Source: Owenia fusiformis (taxonomy: Eukaryota > Annelida > Polychaeta > Sabellida > Oweniidae). Taken from it: a DNA stretch of 64,000 nt. Both the position numbers and the translations under genes were made by a program. A model generated the notes under the pieces. The model searched no databases. It worked only from the letters and a program-made list of their open reading frames with translations, and was not told the origin of the DNA. The stretch is taken from the NCBI GenBank assembly GCA_903813345.2, contig CAIIXF020000001.1, positions 312,001 through 376,000 on the forward strand, in the 5' to 3' direction. This document shows positions 22,008-32,789 of the stretch, piece by piece. Positions within the stretch are counted from its first letter, which is position 1; the number at the start of each line of letters is the position of its first letter.

Positions 22008-22193
22008 GCAAACACTTAGTTTCCTGGCCACTCCATTTACCAGGAGACTGGCAGATTCTGCTGGATTGCCCACTGAGGGTGAAACCATCATTGCAGACAA
22101 AGTTAATTGTTGCTCCTAATTTAAAGTTATTGCCAAGTTTCTCTCCATTGACAGGGTCTCCAGGGTTACCACAGCCAGCACTAGCAGGCACTC
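22008..22193 (-). CDS. Exon 24: block 3 sushi S3
   Basis: A 186-nt phase 1-1 exon: SAGCGNPGDPVNGEKLGN, NFVCNDGFTLSGQSSRICQ, GKWSGQETKCLR. Same length and donor type (C|GTAAGT) as exon 33, and it shares GFTLSGxSSRICQS with it. Confidence 0.9.
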
Positions 22194-22394
22194 CTGGTGG
22201 AAATCAAATGTTCACTCAAATTAACATGTTGGCATAGATATTGATATATCTTTTATTTAAAACCCCATCCAATGTGGCAAAATTTACCAAAAAATATAGT
22301 ATATTGATTAACATTAATTGTACTAAATCGTAAAATAATTTATAGCAAAATGGGATCTTTTTGACAAGCTTAAACAAGGCATTGACATGACAAA

Positions 22395-22763
22395 ATGTCA
22401 CCACCTAGTTGCTCACAATATTGTAAGTTCAATCTCAATTCAGATTTGAATTTCTGAGAACTTGTACAGTAGATGATTTTGAAAAAAGGTCAATTTGAAG
22501 CAAGTTCAAAAACAACCTTTTTTCCCTTTTTGACTCTTTTCTGACCTTACAAAGGTCACTGAAGGTCAAAATCTAAGTACAAAGTCAGATTTGAACTTCT
22601 GAAAACTTGTAAATGATTTTGAAAAAATGAAGTCAGTCTAAACAGTATTTGTTAAGTAATTGAAAGTTGTAAGAATTTGATACAGATGCCAACCCCTGAT
22701 CGCCAACCGCCGATCGCTGTCACAAAAAAACAAAGACCATAAAAACACTGTTTGGTGCCGATA
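22395..22763. mobile_element. Non-autonomous element, TGTCACCACC family (copy 3)
   Basis: Short copy beginning ATGTCACCACCTAG and ending near TTTGGTGCCGATATA. Internal GAAGGTCA and CAGATTTGAACTTCTGA motifs match copies 1 and 2. It ends about 40 bp from the donor of exon 23. Confidence 0.65.
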
Positions 22764-22802
22764 TAAAAATATATATATAAATTATTGTGACTCATTATTT
22801 AC

Positions 22803-22973
22803 CATTGCATACAGGAGCAACTCCACTCCAGCTGAGGTCTTTCTGGCAAGTCCTTATGTTTGTGCCAAGTAAGGTGCCAGAGTTGCACTTGTATGTGACA
22901 GTACCTCCAACTTTCTTGCTCTGTATGGTTGCTATGGCTCCTGGGGGACTAGATGGTTCTCCACATGCGGACA
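22803..22973 (-). CDS. Exon 23: block 3 sushi S2
   Basis: A 171-nt phase 1-1 exon: SACGEPSSPPGAIATIQS, GGTVTYKCNSGTLLGTN, RTCQKDLSWSGVAPVCNG. Very close to exon 32 (block 4 S2), sharing TIQSK, CNSGTLLGTNIRTCQKDLSW and the same length. A MITE ends about 40 bases past its donor. Confidence 0.9.
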
Positions 22974-23392
22974 CTAGCAAAGAGAAATAAAAAAATGATT
23001 TCAAATAAAAGCAGTGAATTTAATTTATTCTCAGGGAAGAGATGAAGAAAACATGATTTTAACAAAAGTGTACGATAGCATTTATATAGTATTAGTCCAA
23101 TCAATGAATAATCTATCCCATCTGAGGACAACAAATAAGTCCAACTATTCTTGGTTCTAGAATCCTAATAGTCTAAGAAAAAGTGTGACTCCAGTGTTTC
23201 TCATTTCTTTAACTGAATCATTCTAAGAGCAACAATGTGATTCAATCTTAAACCAATAGTTTAGTTGCATTCCAAGAGTTGCAATATTCTAAGATCTTAA
23301 TTCGCTTATTCCAAGTTCCTCATTCCATTGTATTATTGAAAAATGTATTCATAACATCGTTCACTACACAGATCATTGTTATTGTTACTTAC
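22974..23392. other. Intron, nothing recognised
   Basis: 419 bp without visible repeats, mobile ends or frames beyond chance. Confidence 0.55.
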
Positions 23393-23590
23393 CCTCGCAT
23401 TCTTCCAAAGATCCACGCCATTTCATGGTGACTCTATCACAGAGCACAATGTTTTCCATTGCTCCATCAGAGAATTTGTAACCTGCAGAGCAGACAAACC
23501 TGGCTACAAAGCCACTTGGGTAGGCAGCTGCTTTGTTCACTTGTTTGCCATTGACAAGAGTAGGAAGTCCAGCAGAAGGACAACCAGTAG
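23393..23590 (-). CDS. Exon 22: block 3 sushi S1
   Basis: A 198-nt phase 1-1 exon: TGCPSAGLPTLVNGKQVN, GFVARFVCSAGYKFSDG, VLCDRVTMKWRGSLEECEG. Longest of the S1 set. Acceptor TTTTTCAG, donor G|GTAAGT. Confidence 0.9.
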
Positions 23591-24211
23591 CTGAAAAACA
23601 ATAAGTAAATTGTTGCAGAAGAAGAAGTTCAATAGCCACAATTCAGATCAGAGAAAGTAGTTATTCAAACCCAACTAAGGTAGTAACACAATAGAATAAA
23701 CTGTTTCATCTTAAAGAATATCCAGCTGTAACAAAGAGGAGAGCATTATTTTTCTATTTCTAAAGAATGTACATTTGGCATAAAGCTATCCAAAACCAGT
23801 ATTGCACAAAAAACGATTGACTGTCACATGCAGTGCACCAAAGCTGAACAAATTACACCCCCTCACTTCTTAATACACTTCATCTCATAGTAAATACAAA
23901 TACAGTGTGTGGTTTAAGTTTGACAAACCATTCATATTGGGTCTTGGGAGAATAAATAGCATTGGACCAAGGCCCTCTGCAATTATTCCTCCTAAAACCC
24001 AATACTCATGCTTTATCCCCTAACCGAATTGAACAAAATTAAGACATAAAGGGTGTGCGTGAAATCTTAGAGGAATTTTAGAGACCTTATGGACACCCTG
24101 TATATCAGTAAAACTGTGTCCCATATTGAGCCACTCTTACCACCTGGTTCTCTTTGTATTAGAAATGCCTATGTTAATTTATACAATAACATGATAAATA
24201 CAAATACAAAC
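23591..24211. other. Intron, nothing recognised
   Basis: About 620 bp separating CUB-II and S1 of block 3; plain AT-rich sequence. Confidence 0.55.
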
Positions 24212-24361
24212 CTTCATATTTGATCCAGAACCCTTTCTCAAATGAGAATGGATCATAGACTGTAGTGAAGAGCAGGGTGACCTTGTTGCTAAGGCTTGTC
24301 ACTGGAGCTATGTTCTTAGACCCACAATACCTTGCAGAGTTCTGCGTTCTGTTGTTAATAC
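24212..24361 (-). CDS. Exon 21: block 3 CUB-II, second half
   Basis: A 150-nt phase 1-1 exon: INNRTQNSARYCGSKNIAPV, TSLSNKVTLLF, YDPFSFEKGFWIKYE. It completes exon 20 and provides the fourth CUB cysteine (YCG). It has the same length and phase as exon 30, to which it is clearly related though visibly diverged, unlike the almost identical exon 20/29 core. Confidence 0.87.
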
Positions 24362-24668
24362 CTGCATCCAAAATTTCTTATCATTTCTGTTGTCAAATCT
24401 AATCATTATTAATGGAAAAATGTGTTTAAAACTTGTACAAAAATATTATGACTGATTTTGTTAAAAGGAATTTCTGCAAGTGAATTATGTTTATGGAAAT
24501 TCTAGAAAGGATATGATGAGAAAATAGATTTATAGTACTCGTTGAGATAAATATTCACTTGTTATAAGAAACATATCACATTCAAAAATTTATTCATATT
24601 CATGTTGCATAGTCACCATTCAGCTTTGATCAGACAAAACTATTAATTGCATAAATATGAACATGAAC

Positions 24669-24869
24669 CTGTTATTGTAAGATGATCATCTTCACAATTG
24701 TCTGATGGTTCCACAGCAAACTCGAGGAATGTTAGTTTGATTTGTTGGCCAGGTTTGACTGTTATAATCCAAGTACACTCTTCTAGCTTGTTGTAAGGAT
24801 GGTACGGATAATTGGGACTTAGGATCTCCCCTTGAGGCTCTCGCAAGTCACCTCCACAATTAGGGAGCG
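24669..24869 (-). CDS. Exon 20: block 3 CUB-II, first half
   Basis: A 201-nt phase 1-1 exon: LPNCGGDLREPQGEILSPNY, ECTWIITVKPGQQ, FLEFAVEPSDNCEDDHLTIT. It is nearly identical to exon 29 except at its 3' end, where the two differ abruptly (conversion edge at 24716). The donor G|GTTCAT is poor; exon 29 has G|GTAAAT. The Glu of FAVEPSDNCEDD is in the place of the Ca-site acidic residue. Confidence 0.86.
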
Positions 24870-25053
24870 CTGAAATACATTTATCAAGTACTATAGTTTA
24901 TTTATTCTTAGGACTATGATATAGATACAATTTTGAGTACTTTTATACTGAAATCAGACTTTCAGTGGTTTCGTTTCTTTATTTTGAGATGAAATTGGCA
25001 TGTCATGTTTGGCATCATTTCAAAATTGTTATTCAAGTGCTAATAATTCTTAC

Positions 25054-25635
25054 CTTTGAAGAGTATTGAGAATCCTTTAGCTGAAGCTGTTGAAGCTGTA
25101 CTGACCAACTCCACACATATACCTTCAGTGTCAGTGGGATAGATATACTCTGGTACTTTCTTAAATGATCCTTGGTATGTTTTAAGTAAATCATCAAATA
25201 TGAATCCCTCTTTATCACAATCAATGTTATCATACACATTTACTTTATCACCAGGGTTAAGCTCCATCTCTTCAATTGTGAGCTTAAATCTCTGATCATC
25301 AGAAGCTATGATCTTCCATTGGCAGGTTTTCTTGCCAGGGTATGGGTTGGGGTAGTTCTCAGACCTGATGTAACCATTGTCAATTGTCATATTTGCTCCA
25401 CAAGAGCCAAGAATTGTAGATGGAGTTGTAAAAGGGACCTGGATACCTAATTCTGAGCCACATCCTTCTGGAGGGTAATCCCATTTGCCATTTCCTTGAC
25501 ATGTTGATACAAATGTCTTCTGGCGATTTATGATGTATGGATCATCACATGTTATGGTGATCTTGCTTCCAAATGTATTACTTTTACCAGAAACCTTGCC
25601 ATTCTTCACTTTATCAATTATTGGACATCTTACAA
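25054..25635 (-). CDS. Exon 19: block 2 sushi S6 fused to block 3 CUB-I
   Basis: A 582-nt phase 1-1 exon carrying two domains. First an S6 sushi (VRCPIIDKVKNGKVSG, ITCDDPYI, STCQGNGKWDYPPEGC), then a linker with PFTTPST, then a CUB-I (LGSCGANMTIDNGYIRSENY, CQWKIIASDD, NIDCDKEGF, GICVELVS, SILFKG). In blocks 3-4 and 4-5 the same junction is interrupted by an intron, so this is an intron loss here or a gain elsewhere. Its 3' two thirds are nearly identical to exon 28. Confidence 0.92.
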
Positions 25636-25749
25636 CTGAAAAGATAATATTATTTATCCCATACTTTGACGTGTTATAGGTACATAAAGCCTGTTTGTAA
25701 AAACTTATATTTTCATCAGCGGGCAGATATAGCTTTACGTCCCGCTCCG

Positions 25750-25778
25750 AGCGGGCAGATATAGTATATCTGCCCGCT
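25750..25778. repeat. Perfect hairpin, 14-bp arms
   Basis: AGCGGGCAGATATA and its exact complement flank a single G. A further AGCGGGCAGATATAG copy lies at 25718-25733. The GC-rich box stands out in the AT-rich intron and resembles foldback transposon tips. Confidence 0.85.
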
Positions 25779-26005
25779 ACGTCATAATCGCCGCTCGCAT
25801 ATTTTGTTCATAATTTGTAACGTTCGCGTAATGACTGTAAACGACATCCACTTAATCAATCAAAAATTCGAGAAAATAAATGTGGGAATATTTGAGAGAA
25901 CAGGAAAATCCGCCCACGGCCAAGAAAACAAAACTGGACATGAATATTCTAAAATATTTCCATGAACAATGTGAACCAGATGACCAAGATTGGTATGGGA
26001 TAAAC

Positions 26006-26143
26006 ATATTATCCTATAGTCGGTTCAGGATATTGGGATTATCCCTTGGCCAATATAGTATATTAAGGTCGTGAAGCCCTCGGGCAAATATATTATATTT
26101 GCCTCGGGATAATCCCAATATCCTGAACCTCATATAGGATAAT
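26006..26143. repeat. Foldback element with 38-bp arms
   Basis: The left arm includes GGTTCAGGATATTGGGATTA and the right arm TAATCCCAATATCCTGAACC, with ATTATCCTATA/TATAGGATAAT further out; about three mismatches. The loop is AT-rich. No coding content. Confidence 0.85.
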
Positions 26144-26591
26144 CTCTATTTATCCGATGGATACTAAATATATATGGGGATACCAACACAAGATATTATA
26201 TTTCGTATACGCAACTAAAATCATATCCGATCCATATAACGTGATATCCAATCATATCCAACGGATACTATTTTAAAAAATATTTTGAAAAAAAAAATTT
26301 GAAAAATTTGAAATTTTGAAAAAAAAAGTTTTTTGAAAAAATTCAAAAAAAAATTTTGAAAAAAAATTGAAAATTAATCTGAGAAAAAATTGAAAAAATA
26401 TTTGGAAAATTTTGAAAAGTTCCCAGGTTATATGCTCAGTTAAACTGAGTTACATTTTTTTCATGCAATCATTTTATAAAAATAAGGTCACAGAAAATAA
26501 AATGAAAAAAAAAGAATAGAATTAGAAAAACAACAACTTTAGGTCAAATTATTTGAAGTCCATACAAAAATAGCGACCATCGGATAAATAT

Positions 26592-26733
26592 AATATCCTA
26601 TGATTTTCTCGGCTGTCATTTTTATCCACTCTTGGATATTGCCGATCTCCACTCATTCGCTGCGCTCACTCGTGGAGATGAGCGATATCCACTCATGGAT
26701 AAAAATGGTATCCCTCAAAAATCATAGGATATC
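26592..26733. repeat. Foldback element with ~60-bp arms
   Basis: The outer arms ATATCCTATGATTTT and AAAATCATAGGATAT and inner GATCTCCAC/GTGGAGAT pair with some mismatches. The loop contains CATTCGCTGCGCTCA. A similar arrangement, GTTGATATCAATATC facing GATATTGATATCAA, exists at 62555-62610. Confidence 0.8.
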
Positions 26734-26883
26734 CTCTATATATTTGAAGAACCCAGTCATCAAAATTGACTGTTCCATGATGAATAAAGTTAAATTATAA
26801 CATATACATATTAAAATGGTTAACTTCATTTATACAAGTACTGCAACAATCTCCTTCAGATGGAGAAATGTTCTTGTACTTAC

Positions 26884-27057
26884 CTATACAGTAAGGTGCT
26901 TGTCCTGTCCACTTGCCACTGCTCTGGCATGTCCGCTGTTTGTTACCCTCCAGGGCATAGCCAGTCTGGCAGGTATAGTTCACCACACTCCCCACAGAGT
27001 TACCATTCAACACAAACTTGGAGAATGGTCGCTTGTAGGGGTAGGGGCAGGTCACTC
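26884..27057 (-). CDS. Exon 18: block 2 sushi S5
   Basis: A 174-nt phase 1-1 exon: VTCPYPYKRPFSKFVLNG, NYTCQTGYALEGN, RTCQSSGKWTGQAPYCIG. It is the positional twin of exon 8 and shares the CPYPYKRPFS start and APYC end. Donor G|GTAAGT. The next intron carries three hairpin-forming repeats. Confidence 0.9.
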
Positions 27058-27281
27058 CTATAATTTAAAAATGAACAAAATAAGTATTTATCAAATGGTA
27101 CCTCACCTAAGTTGACTTTTACCTCTAATGTGGCCTTGACCTCACAACCTTAATATATAACATAGGAATTCAAAACCATAATTATGATAAATCCCAAAGT
27201 CAATCTGACTTCACAGCAATTATGAATCAACCTTCCCAAAATTTACAATGTACAGAGTGGGTAGCACCTAGTATGACTTAC

Positions 27282-27455
27282 TTCTACAATATGGCACTGA
27301 ACCTCCCCACTGGCCACTCTCCAGGCAAGTCCTTCTAATGTTGCCCTGAACCACATAACCAGAATTGCATGTGTAGACTGCAGTGTTCCCATACTTCAAA
27401 CCATCAACTGTCACTGCACCATTGAAGATATTCCCTAGTGTTGGACAAGTCAGGG
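27282..27455 (-). CDS. Exon 17: block 2 sushi S4
   Basis: A 174-nt phase 1-1 exon: ALTCPTLGNIFNGAVTVDG, KYGNTAVYTCNSGYVVQGN, RTCLESGQWGGSVPYCRS. Donor A|GTAAGT. The N-G-A-V-T-V-D-G stretch aligns it with S4 of blocks 1, 3 and 4. Confidence 0.9.
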
Positions 27456-27730
27456 CTGAAGATGAACATAATGTATGTATTATCATTTTGAATAAACCTG
27501 TAAGCAATGCGTAGAACTTAAAATTAGTGATTTCTTAGTTTACTCAACAGGGTGCTAAATCTTAACACTGTTTTCATCAAAATATTTGAATATTACAATT
27601 TCCAGTAGGTGACAATTTATTGGCTGAAGCACTTGGTTGCTCCAATGCTTGGGAGGCAACCCAATTCAAAAATAGGGTAGGGCACTGCTAGCTTAATATA
27701 ATAGCTAGATGTTTTAAATTGTCTTCTTAC

Positions 27731-27910
27731 ATATACAACTAGGCTGTGTGCCGGTCCACTCTCCACTGGTCTGACATGTCCTAGCTGCATCACCGGACAA
27801 TCTAAAGCCAGCATCACACTTGAAGGTTATTTTCTGGTTAAATTTGAAGTCATCTCCAATCCTCTTGCCATTCACAGGATCCCCAGGGTCTCCGCATTGG
27901 CCTGGGGGTG
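27731..27910 (-). CDS. Exon 16: block 2 sushi S3
   Basis: A 180-nt phase 1-1 exon: APPGQCGDPGDPVNGKRIGD, FKCDAGFRLSGDAARTCQ, GEWTGTQPSCI. It retains the CGDPGDPVNG signature shared by S3 of every block. Donor T|GTAAGA. Confidence 0.9.
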
Positions 27911-28129
27911 CTACAAAAAGAATATTTAATATATCAAATGACCAGAAATTAAAGGGCCCCTTAGCCAAGACTAAAATTGAAAAAATAAGTAATGAATTTT
28001 GTGTTCTCAAATAAATGTTCATCATCAAAAATTGTCAAGATGGGGTAAAATAACATAATTGAGATTTCTGTTACGTTTAAGAAATGGAAAAGATGTCATA
28101 GTAGAGAAAAGTGAAGCACTTTGTAGTTA

Positions 28130-28480
28130 TGACCTCATAGACACATGGGAATTGGGAAAGATGCCATGAAAGAGAATATTGTGATAATGTGTACTTTCGA
28201 CATCAGAGACACATTGCGATTGGGTAAGATACCATGAAAGACAATAGTGTGACAATACAATGTGTACTTACAACCTCATAGACACATGGGAATTGGGAAA
28301 GATGCCATGAAAGAGAATAGTGAGACAATACAATGTGTACTTACAACCTCGCAGACACATGGGAATTGGGAAAGATGCCATGAAAGAGAATATTGTGATA
28401 ATGTATACTTTCGACATCAAAGACACATTGCGATTGGGTAAGATGTCTTAATAGAGAATAGTGTGACAGTGTGTACTTAC
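28130..28480 (-). repeat. 68-74-bp tandem array derived from the donor of exon 15
   Basis: About five units with GACACATGGGAATTGGGAAA or GACACATTGCGATTGGGTAA and GTGTACTTAC. They align with the exon 15 edge (GTGTACTTACGACCTC, then CACTTGGGTATTGGG), so each unit descends from the last ~26 exon bases plus the donor. Two units keep a GTAAGT donor (near 28270 and 28344). Confidence 0.85.
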
Positions 28481-28660
28481 GACCTCCTGTGCACTTGGGT
28501 ATTGGGCCTGACCACTGTCTATTGAAGCCACATGTCCTGATAGAGGAGCCTTGTAGAGAATAGCCAGGAAGACAGGTGTATGTAGCTTTGCTCCCAATCC
28601 CTGAACCAGTGATTTTAACATTGCCATTTGCTGGTTTTCCAGGATTACCACAGCCAGATA
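28481..28660 (-). CDS. Exon 15: block 2 sushi S2
   Basis: A 180-nt phase 1-1 exon: SGCGNPGKPANGNVKITG, YTCLPGYSLQGSS, RTCGFNRQWSGPIPKCTGG, ending C|GTAAGT. The exon end and donor are the template of the tandem copies at 28130-28480, so diverged duplicate donors lie just downstream. The nearest would end the exon in another phase. Confidence 0.88.
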
Positions 28661-29291
28661 CTAAAACGCAAACACACAATTATCTACTTGATATTTATAA
28701 ACTAAACTATTTTAAACAAAACTCAAAATAAACACTTTTGGTATAACAGAGAATCAGATGTTCATTACTTTTTGAAAAACATACATGACATTCAATACAA
28801 CATGACGCTCTCAAGAGCATATATGTTGGTTTTAACTGGACAGAAATGAGACAGTGCCACTCAAAGAGTGAGACGAATAGAAATGGAGTAAAGAAATACC
28901 TGAGAATGGCACCGGCTAAAGTCTGTTGGAAATCATTTAAAAATGGGGGACAAGGACATAGGGCAAAAGAACAAGTATTAGCAGCTCCTAAGTTTATGAT
29001 ATATAGAAGTTAAGACAGAATGCAGCTGAATGCAGATTTCAAATTGAGAGTGAGGCCGCTTGTAGAATATGAGATATAGAGTTCCAAATTTGCTGACCTT
29101 GAACTTTCACTGAATAGAGGCCAATATTTGTTCTGAACTCGAAGGCATGAATATCATGTGAATGTCTTGTTTGATATCAACGAATGTCAACATTTAACAT
29201 AAAATAGTTCTCAAAAATCTTTCGGTGGACTGATATATAAGACACAAAAAATGTTGCAGCCATCAAGTTCTCATGAAATAAGTCTACTTAC
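28661..29291. other. Intron, nothing recognised
   Basis: 631 bp of AT-rich intron sequence without visible element ends or tandem repeats. Confidence 0.55.
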
Positions 29292-29486
29292 ATTCACAAT
29301 CCTCTGCCTGTCCCGACCATGTCTTGTCATCTCTACACCTGAATGTTCTCTCAACAACACCGCTGGGGAATTTATATCCTTGACTGCACATATAGCGCAC
29401 AATGTAGCCATTGTCATATGAGTCACTAGGGTTAGCCACAGCAGCATTGCTAAGCTTGGGCAGGTCAGATGTTCTGCATCCAATAG
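29292..29486 (-). CDS. Exon 14: block 2 sushi S1
   Basis: A 195-nt phase 1-1 exon between TTTTCAG and T|GTAAGT: IGCRTSDLPKLSNAAV, DNGYIVRYMCSQGYKF, FRCRDDKTWSGQAEDCE. Length and the GYIVRY motif match S1 of the other blocks. Confidence 0.89.
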
Positions 29487-29676
29487 CTGAAAATAATGAT
29501 ATAGTGGTACATGTATATCAGATATAGATGGCGTGTTGTCTATAATATTGCATGCAAAACAAGACATTTCATACAGATACAGAGACTGAGTGGTCCAAAA
29601 ATTGTTGTATTTTTCATATTACATACATTTTTTCATCTATGTATACTTATTTAATTTGAAATCGGGATACACATAC

Positions 29677-30024
29677 CTCTATACTGTCCCCAGAATCCCT
29701 TTTCTCCAGTGAGTCCAAATATTGTCTTGAAGGTAATAGTTGCATTGTTAGAAACACTCTCCAAAGGTGCTACCTTGCCTTTGCCACATAACCTTCCGAT
29801 GTTATTTGTTATATTCACCATTCCTCTGAACTCCACATGGTCTTGGAGGCAATTCGTTGAAGATTTGACAGCAAATTCTAAAAAGGTAACCCTGGCACGT
29901 TGTCCCTCTGGGAGGTCAAGCTGCCATGTACATGTAGAGGATGGGCTATAAAGGTAGTAGGGGTAGCCAGGACTTAAGAAGTCTCCCTGCTGATCAGATA
30001 ACTTTCCACCACAATCAGCCATAT
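29677..30024 (-). CDS. Exon 13: block 2 CUB-II domain
   Basis: A 348-nt phase 1-1 exon with a complete CUB: MADCGGKLSDQQGDFLSPGY, TCTWQLDLPEGQ, FLEFAVKSSTNCLQDHVEF, RLCGKGKVAPLES and GEKGFWGQYRG. It is unsplit, like block 1 CUB-II. The acidic residue expected after FAV in Ca-binding CUBs is Lys here. Confidence 0.9.
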
Positions 30025-30069
30025 CTAAAATAACATTGAAAAATTACAATAAATTCATATCAAGAATAG

Positions 30070-32430
30070 AATATCAGAAATATTGGAGGTGGTAAAAAAC
30101 ACTGTCAAGAATAGCATATCAGAATTATTGGATCATGTCCATGTATTTGAGGTGGTAAAGATCACTGTCAAGAAAAGCAAATCAGAATTATTGGATCATA
30201 TCCATGTATTTGAGGTGGTAAAGATCACTGTCAAGAATAGCAAATCAGAATTACTGGATCATGTCAATGTATTTGAGGTGGTAAAGATCACTATCAAGAA
30301 TAGCATATCAGAATTATTGGATCATGTCCATGTATTTGAGGTGGTAAAGATCACTGTCAAGAATAGCATATCAGAATTATTGGATCATGTCCATGCATTT
30401 GAGATGGAAAAGATCACTGTCAAGAATAGCAAATCAGAATTATTGGATCGTGTCCATGTATTTGAGGTGGTAAAGATCACTATCAAGAATAGCAAATCAA
30501 AATTATTGGATTATGTCCATGTATTTGAGGTGGTAAAGATCACTATCAAGAATAGCATATCAGAATTATTGGATTATATCCATGTATTTGAGGTAGTAAA
30601 GATCACTGTCAAGAATAGCATATCAGAATTATTGGATCCTGTCCATGTATTTGAGGTAGTAAAGATCACTGTCAAGAATAGCATATCAGAATTATTGGAT
30701 CCTGTCAATGTATTTGAGGTAGTAAAGATCACTGTCAAGAATAGCATATCAGAATTATTGGATCCTGTCCATGTATTTGAGGTAGTAAATATCACTGTCA
30801 AGAATAGCATATCAGAATTATTGGATCATGTCTATGTATTTGAGGTAGTAAAGATCACTGTCACGAATAGCATATCAGAATTATTGGATCCTGTCCATGT
30901 ATTTGAGGTGGTAAAGATCACTATCAAGAATAGCAAATCAGAATTATTGGGTTATGTCCATGTATTTGAGGTAGTAAATATCACTGTCAAGAATAGCATA
31001 TCAGAATTATTGGATCATGTCCATGTATTTGAGGTGGTAAAGATCACTATCAAGAATAGCAAATCAGAATTATTGGATTATGTCCATGTATTTGAGGTAG
31101 TAAATATCACTGCCAAGAATAGCATATCAGAATTATTGGATCATGTCCATGTATTTGAGATGGTAAAGATCACTGTCAAGAATAGCAAATCAGAATTATT
31201 GGATTATGTCCATGTATTTGAGGTAGTAAATATCACTGTCAAGAATAGCATATCAGAATTATTGGATCATGTCTATGTATTTGAGGTGGTAAAGATCACT
31301 GTAAAGAATAGCAAATTAGAATTGTTGGATCATGTCCATGTATTTGAGGTGGGAAAGATCACTGTCAAGAATAGCATATCAGAATTATTGGATCATGTCC
31401 ATGTATTAGAGGTGGTAAAGATCACTGTCAAGAATAGCATATCAGAATTATTGGATTATGTCCATGTATTTGAGGTAGTAAAGATCACTGTCAAGAATAG
31501 CATATCAGAATTATTGGATCATGTCCATGTATTTGAGGTGGTAAAGATCACTGTCAAGAATAGCAAATCAGAATTATTGGATCATGTCCATGCAGTTGAG
31601 ATGGTAAAGATCACTGTCAAGAATAGCAAATCAGAATTATTGGATCATGTCCATGCAGTTGAGATGGTAAAGATCACTGTCAAGAATAGCATATCAGAAT
31701 TATTGGATCCTGTCCATGTATTTGAGGTAGTAAAGATCACTGTCAAGAATAGCATATCAGAATTATTGGATCATGTCCATGTATTTGAGGTGGTAAAGAT
31801 CACTGTCAAGAATAGTATATCAGAATTTTTGGATCATGTCCATGTATTTGAGGTGGTAAAGATCACTGTCAAGAATAGCAAATCAGAATTATTGGATTAT
31901 GTCCATGTATTTGAGGTAGTAAATATCACTGTCAAGAATAGCATATCAGAATTATTGGATCATGTCCATGTATTTGAGGTGGTAAAGATCACTGTCAAGA
32001 ATAGCAAATCAGAATTATTGGATTATGTCCATGTATTTGAGGTAGTAAATATCACTGTCAAGAATAGCATATCAGAATTATTGGATCATGTCCATGTATT
32101 TGAGATGGTAAAGATCACTGTCAAGAATAGCAAATCAGAATTAATGGATCATGTCCATGTATTTGAGATGGTAAAGATCACTGTCAAGAATAGCAAATCA
32201 GAATTATTGGATTATGTCCATGTATTTGGGTGGTAAAGATCACTGTCAAGAATAGTATATCAGAATTATTGGATCATGTCCATGTATTTGAGGTGGTAAA
32301 GATCACTGTCAAGAATAGCATATCAGAATTATTGGATCATGTCCATGTATTTGAGGTGGTAAAGATCACTGTCAAGAATAGCAAATCAGAATTATTGGAT
32401 CATGTCCATGTATTTGAGGTGGTAAACATG
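30070..32430 (+). repeat. 63-bp minisatellite, about 37 copies
   Basis: The unit contains GGTAAAGATCACTGTCAAGA, ATAGCATATCAGAATTATTG and GATCATGTCCATGTATTTGA. The length is 63 bp, a multiple of three, and the plus frame has no stop, so a 717-codon frame with the unit VFEVVKITVKNSISELLDHVH-like results. It fills the intron between exons 12 and 13. There is no codon-bias, start or homology reason to call a gene. Alternating sub-types suggest a two-unit higher-order repeat. Confidence 0.95.
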
Positions 32431-32463
32431 ACCTCCAAGGTTCTCATGATTGAAACTCAGTAC

Positions 32464-32659
32464 CTCTAAAGGTCAAAGAGAATCCCTTTGCATCAAGTGA
32501 AGCAGCGTTCCTTGTCATCTTAATACACATTGCAGTGCCAACTGGGAATATGACATCTGGGAAGTTGGTGTTCTTGTATGTGTATGTTCTGATCTTAGTA
32601 TTTGGAGCATCTAGCCAATCTTCATAGCATTTATCACTCTGGTACACCTCAACAGTGTC
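32464..32659 (-). CDS. Exon 12: block 2 CUB-I, second half
   Basis: A 196-nt exon, phase 0 in and phase 1 out, continuing exon 11 as DTVEVYQSDKCYEDWLDAP, then IRTYTYKN, AMCIKM and KGFSLTFRG. With exon 11 it has the four CUB cysteines (SSCG, SCQW, KCYED, AMCIK). Both flanking introns are almost wholly minisatellite. Confidence 0.87.
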
Positions 32660-32789
32660 CTAGAATAACAAATATTATTAGACTTGAATATCAGTGATCT
32701 TCTCAGTATTGAAACACCTAAGCACATGTGCAGTAAAACATGTATACCAAAACATCTTTCTATTCTGAACACCTGAACAGGTTCATTTT

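Noticed and set aside
28130-28480. CRISPR-like regular repeats
   Set aside because: Units are contiguous, diverged copies of an exon edge without unique spacers, in an animal gene intron.
30083-32236. 717-codon plus-strand protein
   Set aside because: A pure 63-bp tandem repeat whose unit happens to be stop-free and divisible by three; listed as a minisatellite.
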